A stretch of DNA of 44,266 nucleotides. Source: Lactobacillus ultunensis DSM 16047 (GTDB taxonomy: Bacteria > Bacillota > Bacilli > Lactobacillales > Lactobacillaceae). Location of the stretch: contig NZ_AZFO01000016.1 of NCBI RefSeq assembly GCF_001436305.1, positions 1 through 44,266 of the forward strand, in the 5' to 3' direction. Shown piece by piece: positions 25,585 through 33,419 of this stretch. A model generated the notes under the pieces. It had not been told where the DNA came from. It saw only the letters and a program-made list of their open reading frames with translations, and searched no databases. A program made the translations under genes and the position numbers. Numbering within the stretch: position 1 is the stretch's first letter; each line of letters starts with the position of its first letter.

Positions 25585-26469
25585 ATGCTATACCAACAAA
25601 TTGCATGTAATAAACGCAAAACTGTCCTGGTTATGGCTGCCTTTGTAATTATTTTGACTTTAGTTGGAGCTGGATTCGGCTATCTTTTTAGCGATACCCC
25701 GTGGGGCGGAATTGCTATTGCCTTGATTGGTAGCTTAATCTACCTCTTTTTGGTAATGCGTAATCCTGCCAATATGGTCATGAGCTTAAATCATGCTCAA
25801 GAGATTCATGAACAAGATAATCCACAACTATGGCATATTGTAGAAGATATGGCCATGGTTGGCCGTGTTCCAATGCCTCGAGTTTTTATTATTAACGATC
25901 CGAGTCCCAATGCTTTTGCGACTGGTCGTGATCCTGATCACAGTGCCGTTGCCGTCACTCAAGGATTGTTAGATCTAATGGATCGTGAAGAACTAGAAGG
26001 AGTTCTAGGACACGAAATTTCTCACATTAGAAACTACGACATTCGCTTATCGACAATTGCAGTTGTCCTAGTGGGAGTAATTTCCTTTCTTTCAGGCATT
26101 GCCAGTCGCTTTATCTGGTTTGGCGGTGGCAACAGCGACGATGATGACAATAACAATGCATTTACAATGATCTTTAAAGTTGTAGCTATTGTCTTCGTAC
26201 TCATTTTAGGGCCGTTATCAGCTACTCTCGCTCAAATGGCTTTGTCACGCAATCGTGAATACTTAGCAGATGCCGGCTCAGTTGAATTAACACGCAATCC
26301 GCAAGGACTTATCTCTGCTTTGACTAAAATCGAAGGTAGTCAGCCAATGAAAAAAGCTGACCGTTCAAGCAGTGGCATGTATATCGAAAATCCTTTTAAA
26401 CATAGTGGAAGCTTATTCGATACACACCCACCTACAGAAGAACGTATTAAACGGCTTGAAAAAATGTAA
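25585..26469 (+). CDS. htpX: HtpX-type membrane zinc metalloprotease
   Basis: A 294-residue M48-family protease that degrades damaged membrane proteins. It has two N-terminal helices (about 13-32, 37-56), the zinc motif HEISH (about 143-147) in VLGHEISHIRNYD, two further helices (about 155-175 and 192-212) and the third ligand region SRNREYLADAGSVELT. The C-terminal FDTHPPTEERIKRLEKM is the family ending. ATG at 25585 after AGAGGTTAATC. Second gene of the lemA-htpX operon. A bidirectional hairpin follows. Confidence 0.96.
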   Translation: MLYQQIACNKRKTVLVMAAFVIILTLVGAGFGYLFSDTPWGGIAIALIGSLIYLFLVMRNPANMVMSLNHAQEIHEQDNPQLWHIVEDMAMVGRVPMPRVFIINDPSPNAFATGRDPDHSAVAVTQGLLDLMDREELEGVLGHEISHIRNYDIRLSTIAVVLVGVISFLSGIASRFIWFGGGNSDDDDNNNAFTMIFKVVAIVFVLILGPLSATLAQMALSRNREYLADAGSVELTRNPQGLISALTKIEGSQPMKKADRSSSGMYIENPFKHSGSLFDTHPPTEERIKRLEKM

Positions 26470-26476
26470 TAAAAAG

Positions 26477-26500
26477 AGATCTGAATTTTATTTCAGATCT
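26477..26500. terminator. Bidirectional terminator between htpX and the AraC-type gene
   Basis: AGATCTGAA at 26477-26485 pairs with TTCAGATCT at 26492-26500. T runs follow on the plus strand (TTTTTTC) and A/T on the other (CTTTTTATT). Confidence 0.88.
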
Positions 26501-26507
26501 TTTTTCT

Positions 26508-27449
26508 TTACCGTAAATTGATATTTGCTTGTTTGAATAATTCCTCGCGCATCGCAGCAGGCGTCATGTGATAATATTGATTAAATTTCTTATAGAAAAA
26601 TGACTTGCTAGAGTAGCCAACGCGACCAATAATATCTTTTAATGAAATATCTGGTTGAGCTAAAAGTTCACGTGCTTCTTGCATTCTACGATCATCAACA
26701 TGATCAACAAAACTCTTTCCTGTCTTCGTCTTAACCATGTTTGAGAAGTAATTTGGATTAAAGCCAAAGTATTTTGCGGCATCAGACAGCGACACATCAG
26801 CAAAGTGAGCATCAATATAATTATCCAAAGATTTCTTTTCAAATTTGGTTTTATCCAAGTTATTCGGCGTTGCCATGCGTTGATTTCTAATTGAAATAAT
26901 CAACATAACTGTTAGCTCAGCTTGAATTAAGGCTTTAGCAAATAAGTCATTATTTAAATAGCCACCAATAATATGTTGCATCACTTGTGAAGCCCGAGTT
27001 ATTTGATTATTCTTCAGCCATAAGACATGTTCATTTTGAAGGCTATCAACAATTTGATTAATTATCTTATTTTCCTGCTTGCCTTTATAACTAAAGTCTT
27101 TAAAGTACTTGCGGTATTTAAAGCCTGGTCTGAATTTCAATTTAGCCAAAACCGTATCTTCTTTTTGATCTACGACTTCATACTTGCATCCCTCTGTAAG
27201 TAAGAGCACATTGCCTGATTTCATCGTAATAATCTTTTCGCCGCTTTTAATTGTTACAGTACTTTTAGCAACATATAAGATTGTCGAAACATCCATCCGA
27301 TAAAGATGAATTCCCTTATTATGATTTTCAAGGTAGATAGCAAACAGGTCAAAATCTGGATTACCAGCCTCTAATTTAATTTCATTTTTATCGGTTGAAT
27401 TCGATTTTAATATGCTAGCCAGATATTGGTCTAAAGCAACAGCTGCCAT
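26508..27449 (-). CDS. AraC family transcriptional regulator
   Basis: A 313-residue regulator. The N-terminal half (about 20-110) has the cupin-like effector domain pattern (IHLYRMDVSTILYVAKSTVTIKSGEKIITMKSGNVLLLTEGCKYEV), and the C-terminal 100 residues carry two helix-turn-helix units: SLDNYIDAHFADVSLSDAAKYFGFNPNYFSNMVKTKTGKSF and LKDIIGRVGYSSKSFFYKKFNQYYHMTPAAMRE. ATG at 27449 follows GGAAGGTGGACAT; upstream in-frame starts lack a site. It is divergent from the ECF transporter-pepI operon (158 bp apart), so it may control it, but no operator was identified and the effector is unknown. Confidence 0.92.
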   Translation of the reverse strand: MAAVALDQYLASILKSNSTDKNEIKLEAGNPDFDLFAIYLENHNKGIHLYRMDVSTILYVAKSTVTIKSGEKIITMKSGNVLLLTEGCKYEVVDQKEDTVLAKLKFRPGFKYRKYFKDFSYKGKQENKIINQIVDSLQNEHVLWLKNNQITRASQVMQHIIGGYLNNDLFAKALIQAELTVMLIISIRNQRMATPNNLDKTKFEKKSLDNYIDAHFADVSLSDAAKYFGFNPNYFSNMVKTKTGKSFVDHVDDRRMQEARELLAQPDISLKDIIGRVGYSSKSFFYKKFNQYYHMTPAAMREELFKQANINLR

Positions 27450-27607
27450 ATGTCCACCTTCCTCAAGTTTGAAGTTTTGTAATAGTTCTATAAGTAGATT
27501 ATAAAGCAAAATTTTGATTAATAATGTATAATTATGCTTTCTTGTACCGAAAAAAGCTAGCTTCTCGTATATAGACAGTCAAAAAATCATTTTGTACAAT
27601 CAGTTTT

Positions 27608-28957
27608 ATGATGATAACAGTTAATAATATTACTTTTTCATACGAAAAAGTACCTATAATCAAGCAACTTAACATGAATATCCCAGGTGGTTTTTCACTA
27701 CTGATCGGACCAACTGGTTGTGGCAAATCAACTTTGCTTAAGATTCTTGCTGGTCTTTATCCTAAATACGCAGGTAAGATGACTGGTTCCGTAGACTTGC
27801 ATCAGCAAAAAGCGGCAATGATGTTCCAAAACGCCGCTGAGCAATTTACAATGGCTACTCCTCGAGAAGAAATCGTTTTTGCTTTAGAAAACCTGCAAGT
27901 TGATCCAAAAGAGTATCAAGTCAGACTAGCTAAGGCTGTGGAATTTATACAGATCGATGATCTATTAGATCAAAAAATCAATACACTCTCGGGTGGTCAA
28001 CAGCAACGCGTGGCTTTAGCCGTTTTATTGGCCATGGACGTCGATATTTTCTTGTTGGATGAACCTTTTGCTAGTTGTGATCCCGAAACACGCCTTTTTT
28101 TGATCAAAAAATTAGCACGACTAGCTAAAACAGGAAAGACAATTATCCTCAGCGATCACGTATTAGATGACTACGAGAATGTGTGTGACCATCTTTTTGA
28201 ATTCAAAGATGAGAGCGTGCATGAATTATCTGGCAGTGAAAAAACTACCTTGTTTGTTAAAAACAAAAAGCTACATGAGCAAAAATATGCTTTTGTTATC
28301 CCTAGCGGGGACGCGGTTTTCACATTGAAAAATACAAAAATTTCGCAGAATACCCTTCTTTTGAATCAACCTTGTCTAAATATTTATAATAAAAGCACTC
28401 TGATTACCGGACCAAATGGTGTAGGCAAAACCTCACTATTCAAGGCAATGACTAAAATGATTCCTTACACGGGTAGTTTTTCTTACCAAGGACAAGAAAT
28501 TGCCAAATTAAAGAGTAGAAAATATCTACAACAAGTAGCGCAAATTTTTCAAAAAGCACCTGATCAGTTCCTAACCGTTACTGTAAAGGATGAAATTGAG
28601 CTCAGCAAGAAGGACCGAAATACTTTCTTTACTGATGAAAAGATTGATAAATGGCTACAGAAGCTTGCTTTGTCTAATCATTTAGATCAAGTAGTCTACA
28701 CCCTTTCAGGTGGTCAGCAAAAAAAGCTGCAAATTCTATTAATGCTGATGACTAGGCACCAAGTTTTGTTAATTGATGAACCTTTAAGCGGTCTTGACCA
28801 TGACTCTATCAAATTGACTTTAGAATTAATGCGAGAAAGCCAAGAGAAGCTGCATCAGACATTTTTAATTATTAGTCATCAAGTAAACGAGCTTGCCAGT
28901 TTTTGCGATTATCGTCTTGTTTTTGACGATCAGCGGCTTAAATATGTGGAAAGGTAG
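27608..28957 (+). CDS. ECF-type transporter ATPase with two ABC domains
   Basis: A 449-residue (about 50 kDa) protein with two ATP-binding cassettes. The first has Walker A GPTGCGKST (about 37-45), signature [12 protein letters not shown] and LLDEPFASCDP; the second has GPNGVGKTS (about 271-279), LSGGQQKKLQILL and LIDEPLSGLD. Tandem cassettes are usual for vitamin/metal ECF-type importers (EcfA1-EcfA2 fused). An ATG pair starts the gene, without a clear ribosome binding site. A likely -10 TATAAT is at 27527-27532. It is followed by an EcfT-like permease and pepI with minimal spacing. No S component gene is nearby. Confidence 0.92.
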   Translation: MMITVNNITFSYEKVPIIKQLNMNIPGGFSLLIGPTGCGKSTLLKILAGLYPKYAGKMTGSVDLHQQKAAMMFQNAAEQFTMATPREEIVFALENLQVDPKEYQVRLAKAVEFIQIDDLLDQKINTLSGGQQQRVALAVLLAMDVDIFLLDEPFASCDPETRLFLIKKLARLAKTGKTIILSDHVLDDYENVCDHLFEFKDESVHELSGSEKTTLFVKNKKLHEQKYAFVIPSGDAVFTLKNTKISQNTLLLNQPCLNIYNKSTLITGPNGVGKTSLFKAMTKMIPYTGSFSYQGQEIAKLKSRKYLQQVAQIFQKAPDQFLTVTVKDEIELSKKDRNTFFTDEKIDKWLQKLALSNHLDQVVYTLSGGQQKKLQILLMLMTRHQVLLIDEPLSGLDHDSIKLTLELMRESQEKLHQTFLIISHQVNELASFCDYRLVFDDQRLKYVER

Positions 28958-28960
28958 CTT

Positions 28961-29614
28961 ATGAACCCAAGTTTAAAATTTATTTTGGCTTTTATTATTT
29001 CCTTGGAAATATCTTTAAAAGCTAGTTTAACTACCAACATTCTGGTAATCGTTTTTGCTTTAATCTACTTAATCTGTACTAGGATCAAGATTAAAGAATT
29101 GTTACTATTAATAATCTTGCCTTTCATTGCAGCTTTTACTATTTTTGCAACGCTTTATTGGTTTTCACCTGCGTCTGACCCCTACTACGCTTGGGATCTA
29201 TCTACACGTGTCTACGTCTATACATTAACTATCGCATGCGTGACGCGCAACGTTACAGTGACGGGTTTTGCTCGTTCGCTTGAGCAAAACCTGCATCTGC
29301 CAAGCAAATTCGCCTATGGCGTCCTGGCAGCGATCAATATCATTCCCAAGATGAGAATGGCAGTTAAACAGATTCGCGCCGCTGCTATGATGCGAGGCAT
29401 GTACCTCAGCTTTTGGTCACCTGTGCTCTACTTCAAGGCCATCTTGGTAGCATTAAACTCAGCTGACAATTTGGCTCAAGGTATGGAATCACACGGCTAC
29501 GTTGAAGATCAAAAAAGATCTACAATAGTTGTAATTCCATTAACTAAAAAAGATTGGCTGATCTTCTTTGGTTTGTTAATTTTGACAAATATCTCATTAT
29601 TCTTGTTTAAGTAG
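28961..29614 (+). CDS. ECF-type transporter transmembrane subunit (EcfT/CbiQ-like)
   Basis: A 217-residue membrane protein with about five to six helices. It carries the coupling-helix signature of EcfT proteins, AAAMMRGMYLS and DNLAQGMESHGY (about 143-153 and 169-180), where the Ala-Arg-Gly type motifs contact the ATPases. The ATG is three bases after the ATPase stop codon with GGAAAGGTAGCTT upstream, so it is co-translated. It should join the double ATPase and an unlinked substrate-binding S component. Confidence 0.9.
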   Translation: MNPSLKFILAFIISLEISLKASLTTNILVIVFALIYLICTRIKIKELLLLIILPFIAAFTIFATLYWFSPASDPYYAWDLSTRVYVYTLTIACVTRNVTVTGFARSLEQNLHLPSKFAYGVLAAINIIPKMRMAVKQIRAAAMMRGMYLSFWSPVLYFKAILVALNSADNLAQGMESHGYVEDQKRSTIVVIPLTKKDWLIFFGLLILTNISLFLFK

Positions 29615-29623
29615 GTGAAAAAT

Positions 29624-30505
29624 ATGGAAATTATTGAAGGAAAAATGCCCTTCATGGGTTATGAAACTTACTACCGCATTGTAGGCAAAAGAAGTGAAAA
29701 GCCGCCACTAGTTTTACTTCATGGCGGACCTGGTTCAAGCCACAATTATTTTGAAGTTCTAGACAAGTTAGCAGAAATTGATGATCGCCGGATCATCATG
29801 TACGATCAGTTAGGTTGCGGCAATAGCAGCATCCTTGACGATCATCCTGAACTTTATACGAAAGAAACTTGGGTTAAAGAACTACAAGCCTTACGAGAGC
29901 ACTTGGCATTACGAAAAATGCATTTGTTAGGTCAAAGCTGGGGCGGGATGCTCGCCATCATTTATATGTGCGACTATCATCCAGAAGGTATTCAAAGTTT
30001 AATTCTGGCTTCTACTTTGTCTTCTGCCTCACTGTGGTCAAAGGAACTTCACCGCATGATTAAATACTTGCCAATTGAGGAGCAAGCCGCAATTCACCGT
30101 GCTGAATTGACTGACACATTTACAGAACCTGACTATTTAAAGGCCAACGAACACTTTATGAATCAGCATGCAATTGACATGACGAAGAAGTGGCCTGAGT
30201 GCGTAATGCGCAAGAAAAATGGCGGTATTGTCGCTTATGAAACAGCATGGGGTCCAAATGAATACACGCCAGAGGGCAACTTGCATGATTATGAATACAC
30301 GGATAAATTAGGCAAAATAAAAGTTCCAACTCTAATTACGAGCGGAACTGATGATTTGTGTACTCCATATGTAGCTAAGACGATGCAAGATAGCATCCCT
30401 GGCAGCAAGTGGAAATTATTTGAAAATTGTGGTCATATATCCTTTGTCCAAAAGACTGACGAATATATTGACCTGCTTAAAAAATGGCTTGATGCAAATG
30501 ACTAA
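29624..30505 (+). CDS. pepI: Proline iminopeptidase
   Basis: Releases N-terminal proline from peptides in the cytoplasm, part of casein-peptide use in dairy lactobacilli. The 293-residue alpha/beta hydrolase has LLHGGPGSSHNYF (31-43, the HGGP oxyanion motif), MYDQLGCGNS (59-68), the nucleophile LGQSWGG (Ser105), the acid in SGTDDLCTP (about 241-249) and His in NCGHISF (about 268-274). The first in-frame start is GTG at 29615, but that base triplet lies in the AGGTG ribosome binding site, so ATG at 29624 is preferred. An operon of pepI with two ABC-transporter genes is known from Lactobacillus helveticus, matching this layout. Confidence 0.95.
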   Translation: MEIIEGKMPFMGYETYYRIVGKRSEKPPLVLLHGGPGSSHNYFEVLDKLAEIDDRRIIMYDQLGCGNSSILDDHPELYTKETWVKELQALREHLALRKMHLLGQSWGGMLAIIYMCDYHPEGIQSLILASTLSSASLWSKELHRMIKYLPIEEQAAIHRAELTDTFTEPDYLKANEHFMNQHAIDMTKKWPECVMRKKNGGIVAYETAWGPNEYTPEGNLHDYEYTDKLGKIKVPTLITSGTDDLCTPYVAKTMQDSIPGSKWKLFENCGHISFVQKTDEYIDLLKKWLDAND

Positions 30506-30510
30506 TTATG

Positions 30511-30533
30511 AAGACACTGCGGTGTCTTTTTTA
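30511..30533 (+). terminator. Terminator of the pepI operon
   Basis: AAGACAC (30511-30517) pairs with GTGTCTT (30522-30528), loop TGCG, then TTTTT. Confidence 0.92.
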
Positions 30534-30540
30534 TTTTGGA

Positions 30541-30997
30541 TTAAAACTTTCCCTTCAAAAAATCCGTGATGTAAACGATTGGAATGCCATCGATCATTCC
30601 TTCATCAAATTTTCGATTTGTGACAACAATCTTTTGATAGCCAGTCGGAATATGAAGTAAATTATCAGTCTCACGAGTACTATTTTCAGGAATATGGTCC
30701 GTTACCTGTACATAGATTGTCCTTTCAGGATTAGTAGCAACAAAGTCGATTTCTTTGCCTTCATACTGCCCCACAAACACGTTATACCCCTGTTCAAGTA
30801 ATGACAGGTATACTAGATTTTCAATTCTAGCTCCCATATTTGTATTAGACTTATGCAATTGTGAATCAATGAACCCTAGATCAACCACATAATATTTAGC
30901 AGGACCATCCAAATACTCTTTTCCACGGATATCATAACTCGGTATCAATCATTGGTATCAACCGCTTCAGATAATTAGGTCTAGGAATAACTAACAT
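30541..30997 (-). pseudogene. Remnant of a DUF4143-type AAA ATPase with large internal deletion
   Basis: The 3' part encodes about 133 residues typical of the C-terminal end of AAA ATPases with a DUF4143 domain: YYVVDLGFIDSQ, IENLVYLSLLEQGY, EIDFVATNPERTIYVQV, KIVVTN. The 5' part, from ATG 30997 (ribosome binding site AGGTGAGC), reads MLVIPRPNYLKRLIPMIDTE, the N-terminal start of the same family, and then stops at a TGA out of frame with the rest. The Walker A and B region between, normally about 250 residues, is missing. The joint near 30935 is therefore a deletion scar. The gene cannot be functional. Three repeated sequences upstream look like its old operators. Confidence 0.83.
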
Positions 30998-31012
30998 TTG
31001 CTCACCTATTTT

Positions 31013-31106
31013 GATAAATATATTTACATTTTTCTTCTATTTTAACAAAAAAGTAAATATATTTATATTTTTAGTAATTTTAAGCAAAAAAGTAAACGTA
31101 TTTATC
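31013..31106. repeat. Three operator-like repeats spaced 40 bp apart
   Basis: A 15-bp dyad-symmetric motif, G(A/T)TAAA(T/C)(A/G)TATTTA(C/T) in either orientation, occurs at 31013-31027, 31053-31067 and 31092-31106. Start-to-start spacing is 40 and 39 bp, nearly four helical turns. They cover the region upstream of the broken ATPase gene. Confidence 0.65.
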
Positions 31107-31141
31107 AAAAAAGCGAGAAGAGCATAATGCTTTTCTCACTT
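31107..31141 (-). terminator. Terminator downstream of the SLAP surface-protein gene
   Basis: An imperfect 14-bp stem (31111-31124 with 31128-31141) is followed by TTTTTT on the minus strand. It lies 20 bp past the stop at 31162 and borders the third operator-like repeat. Confidence 0.78.
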
Positions 31142-31161
31142 TTATTTCTATAATGAGTATT

Positions 31162-32240
31162 CTATTCGAAGTTCACTACTTTGACATAGCGTTTGTTGGT
31201 TGCTGTTTCGCCAGCTACACGGTAGTAGCGCTTGCCGTTTTTGAATTTGTAAGAGCCACCATATGTGGTGATAGTTGTGCCCTTTCTAAGCACTGTGTAA
31301 TCAGCACGGCGTTTGCTGGTTGCGTAAACGTAGGTGTTACGTTTTAGGACACGGCCTCGACCACTAATGTTAGTGGCTTTGATGTAGGCATCCCTGTCAG
31401 CTAACTTATAGTATTGTGTACCATCAATAGTAACCAATGATGAGTTCACTGTTACCTCACGGTATGAACCATACTTTTCACCGAGTGACTTGCCGTTTTC
31501 ATCGTATAAAAGTGCAGCATGCATAATCTTCATGGTAGCTGTCTTAGTTTTAGCATCTGAAACTGTGTCTTACTATTGGCTAAGTATTTAGTGGCAATCC
31601 ATTTTACTGAATTGCTAGTAGCGCTAGCATTTTGCGATTGTTTGGAAATCCCAGTAAAGAATTCGCCTCTAGCAAATTTCACATTATTAGTGATGTAATA
31701 CTGTTCTCCTTGATAAACAGTATCTGTATCGCCTAAACCAAGGGCATAATTCATTGGCAAATTCAATTGGAATAAACCTTCAGGTTTAACAAATACAGTA
31801 TACGAAATCGATGTTGCTTTACCAGCTGCATCAGTCGCAGTCAACTTTACAACGCCAGTACTACCTGCCTTAGAGGTGTCTACGGAATTAGAATCTACAG
31901 TTACTTTCATCCCTTTAGCACCAGTAAGCTTAAATTCAACACCGCTAGTACCTGTGAAATCTGTTGGATTAAAAGTTGAATTTGGCGCTACTTGGAAATA
32001 CAAACCATCTGGACTTACAGTATGAGTCTCACCATTTAAAGTAAAATCTACAGAAATTGGTGTAGTGGCAACAGGTGTGGTAGCAGTTGCTGTTGTATTA
32101 GTAGTTTGAGTGTTCGTAGTGGTAGTCGTTGTTGATTGCTGTGTACTTGTGGTATCAGCTTGTACAGTGGAAGCTAATGTAGGTGCAACTGTTAACAAAG
32201 CTACTGCAGCTAAGCTGATTAATTTTGTTCTCTTGTTCAT
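31162..32240 (-). pseudogene. Secreted SLAP-domain surface protein, frameshifted
   Basis: The first segment (32240-31530, 236 codons) has a signal peptide (MNKRTKLISLAAVALL, cleavage near VQA-DT at 28-29), a Thr-rich linker and a beta-rich domain. The second, in another frame (to 31162), has a SLAP (S-layer attachment) domain: RVLKRNTYVYATSKRRADYTVLRKG, TTYGGSYKFKNGKRYYRVA, with the KRYVKV end. The reading frames join at SKT-VSDAKTKTATMKIMHAA if two bases are removed at ACACA near 31569-31574, so a CA duplication is the likely event. Without the shift, the product would lose the wall-binding domain. AAAGGAC lies before the ATG. Confidence 0.85.
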
Positions 32241-32340
32241 GATTTTGTCCTTTCTTTCATATCTAATATTGCTTGATATGAAACTAATGGCATAATATTT
32301 TTATCGTAAAATAAGTGTACCTTATTTCGAAATTATATAA

Positions 32341-33201
32341 TTAAAAAAATCTTATCTGCTTAGTTGCAAATATCCAGCTTTCTTTTAAGTGTTCATCGTC
32401 TAAAGAATCCAGAAATTGTCTGATTGGATATTCTTTACCTGCATCAACGTAGTTCAATAAAACTTTCATAAATTTGATTCTTACTTTAGTCACAACATCA
32501 TTTTTAGGAAAATTTAAATGAACAGTTGCATTCAGAATTATCTTAGCTTTATCAGGAGTTTTTCTCTTTATTAAAACAAATACTGCATTAAGTAGTGAAA
32601 TACTAACAACTACTTCAACTAAGGATTTATCATACATTTTACTAATTAGTGATCTAGATAGCTCATAAACAGTGGAATTATCTAACAGCAATTGGACATC
32701 ACCAAATAAAATTATTTCTTTCTTAAACCAATAATTAATATTTTCAAATTGCTTAGTTAATGACATTTTATATTTTTTGTTAGTTATATCTATGCCCGTC
32801 AAATCTATATAAAAATTGACAGCAATTGCAGACTTAATTAACAATTCTAAACGTAAGTAGTTTTCTTTTTCTTGATAATATTCATTGAGTAATTGCGTAG
32901 CATAATTTTTTAACCCATCTATATCATTTTTTTGATAAAGCAATTCGATTTTCATCATTACTTGCTTAACTTCTACTTCATTAGCTATTATTTCGTTATA
33001 TGAAATATTCATAGTAGTAAGCAATTTTTCAAAGATTTCTACGGGCAATCCTTCTTCTCCACGTTCCCAACGAGATAATGTAGATGGCGAAACAATTCCA
33101 ACTTTTTTAGCTAATTCTTTAAGAGAAATATGTGCTTCTTTTCTAATTTCTTTAAATTTTGGACCAATCGTTTTAGTAATTTTTGCATTTCTTCTTTTCA
33201 C
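32341..33201 (-). CDS. Rgg-like helix-turn-helix regulator with helical repeats
   Basis: A 286-residue protein. Residues 12-65 form a Xre-type helix-turn-helix (FKEIRKEAHISLKELAKKVG, then SPSTLSRWERGEEGLPVEIFEKLL), and the rest is an all-helical domain of the type found in Rgg/MutR/GadR regulators, which bind short peptides. The start is GTG at 33201 with GAGG about 12 bases upstream. A 37-codon hydrophobic peptide ORF starts 16 bp away on the other strand. That setting recalls Rgg-SHP pairs, but the overlap of leaders is unusual. The SLAP gene downstream may be a target. AT content and codon use resemble accessory genes. Confidence 0.82.
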   Translation of the reverse strand: MKRRNAKITKTIGPKFKEIRKEAHISLKELAKKVGIVSPSTLSRWERGEEGLPVEIFEKLLTTMNISYNEIIANEVEVKQVMMKIELLYQKNDIDGLKNYATQLLNEYYQEKENYLRLELLIKSAIAVNFYIDLTGIDITNKKYKMSLTKQFENINYWFKKEIILFGDVQLLLDNSTVYELSRSLISKMYDKSLVEVVVSISLLNAVFVLIKRKTPDKAKIILNATVHLNFPKNDVVTKVRIKFMKVLLNYVDAGKEYPIRQFLDSLDDEHLKESWIFATKQIRFF

Positions 33202-33216
33202 TGAAAGGACCTCATA

Positions 33217-33330
33217 ATGTTAAATAATAAATTCAAAATCTTTTTACTTTCTATCATTATTAGTAGCGGTTTAATTTTTAACGGTGGAACAATTAGCATT
33301 TATCTTCCCCACCTTCAACTAATAATCTAA
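33217..33330 (+). CDS. 37-residue hydrophobic peptide, candidate SHP-like pheromone precursor
   Basis: ATG at 33217, TAA at 33328-33330, with AAAGGA seven bases before the start. The peptide has a basic start (MLNNKFK), a hydrophobic core (IFLLSIIISSGLIF) and a hydrophobic end (TISIYLPHLQLII), the make-up of exported and processed signal peptides. It is divergent from an Rgg-like gene, with 15 bp between the start codons. It is followed by a hairpin terminator at 33375. No good promoter was found inside the start of the rgg gene, so the call is tentative. Confidence 0.42.
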   Translation: MLNNKFKIFLLSIIISSGLIFNGGTISIYLPHLQLII

Positions 33331-33374
33331 TATAGTACTCTTTTTTCAGTAGAAAACAATTCCAATCATACAGA

Positions 33375-33419
33375 AAAAGGACCTCTATTCTTCTCAATTG
33401 AAAAATAGAGGTTCTTTTA
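33375..33419. terminator. Bidirectional terminator between peptide ORF and CPBP gene
   Basis: A stem of about 13 bp (GGACCTCTATT and neighbours near 33377-33389 with AATAGAGGTTC near 33403-33415), with A-rich and T-rich flanks on both sides, ends both converging units. Confidence 0.78.

Noticed and set aside
31013-31106. CRISPR array
   Set aside because: Only three short repeats with AT-rich, unequal spacers of about 25 bp, and no cas genes in the window. They fit operators better.
31153-31347. Plus-strand 64-codon ORF opposite the SLAP domain
   Set aside because: It lies wholly across the conserved SLAP coding sequence and has no ribosome binding site.
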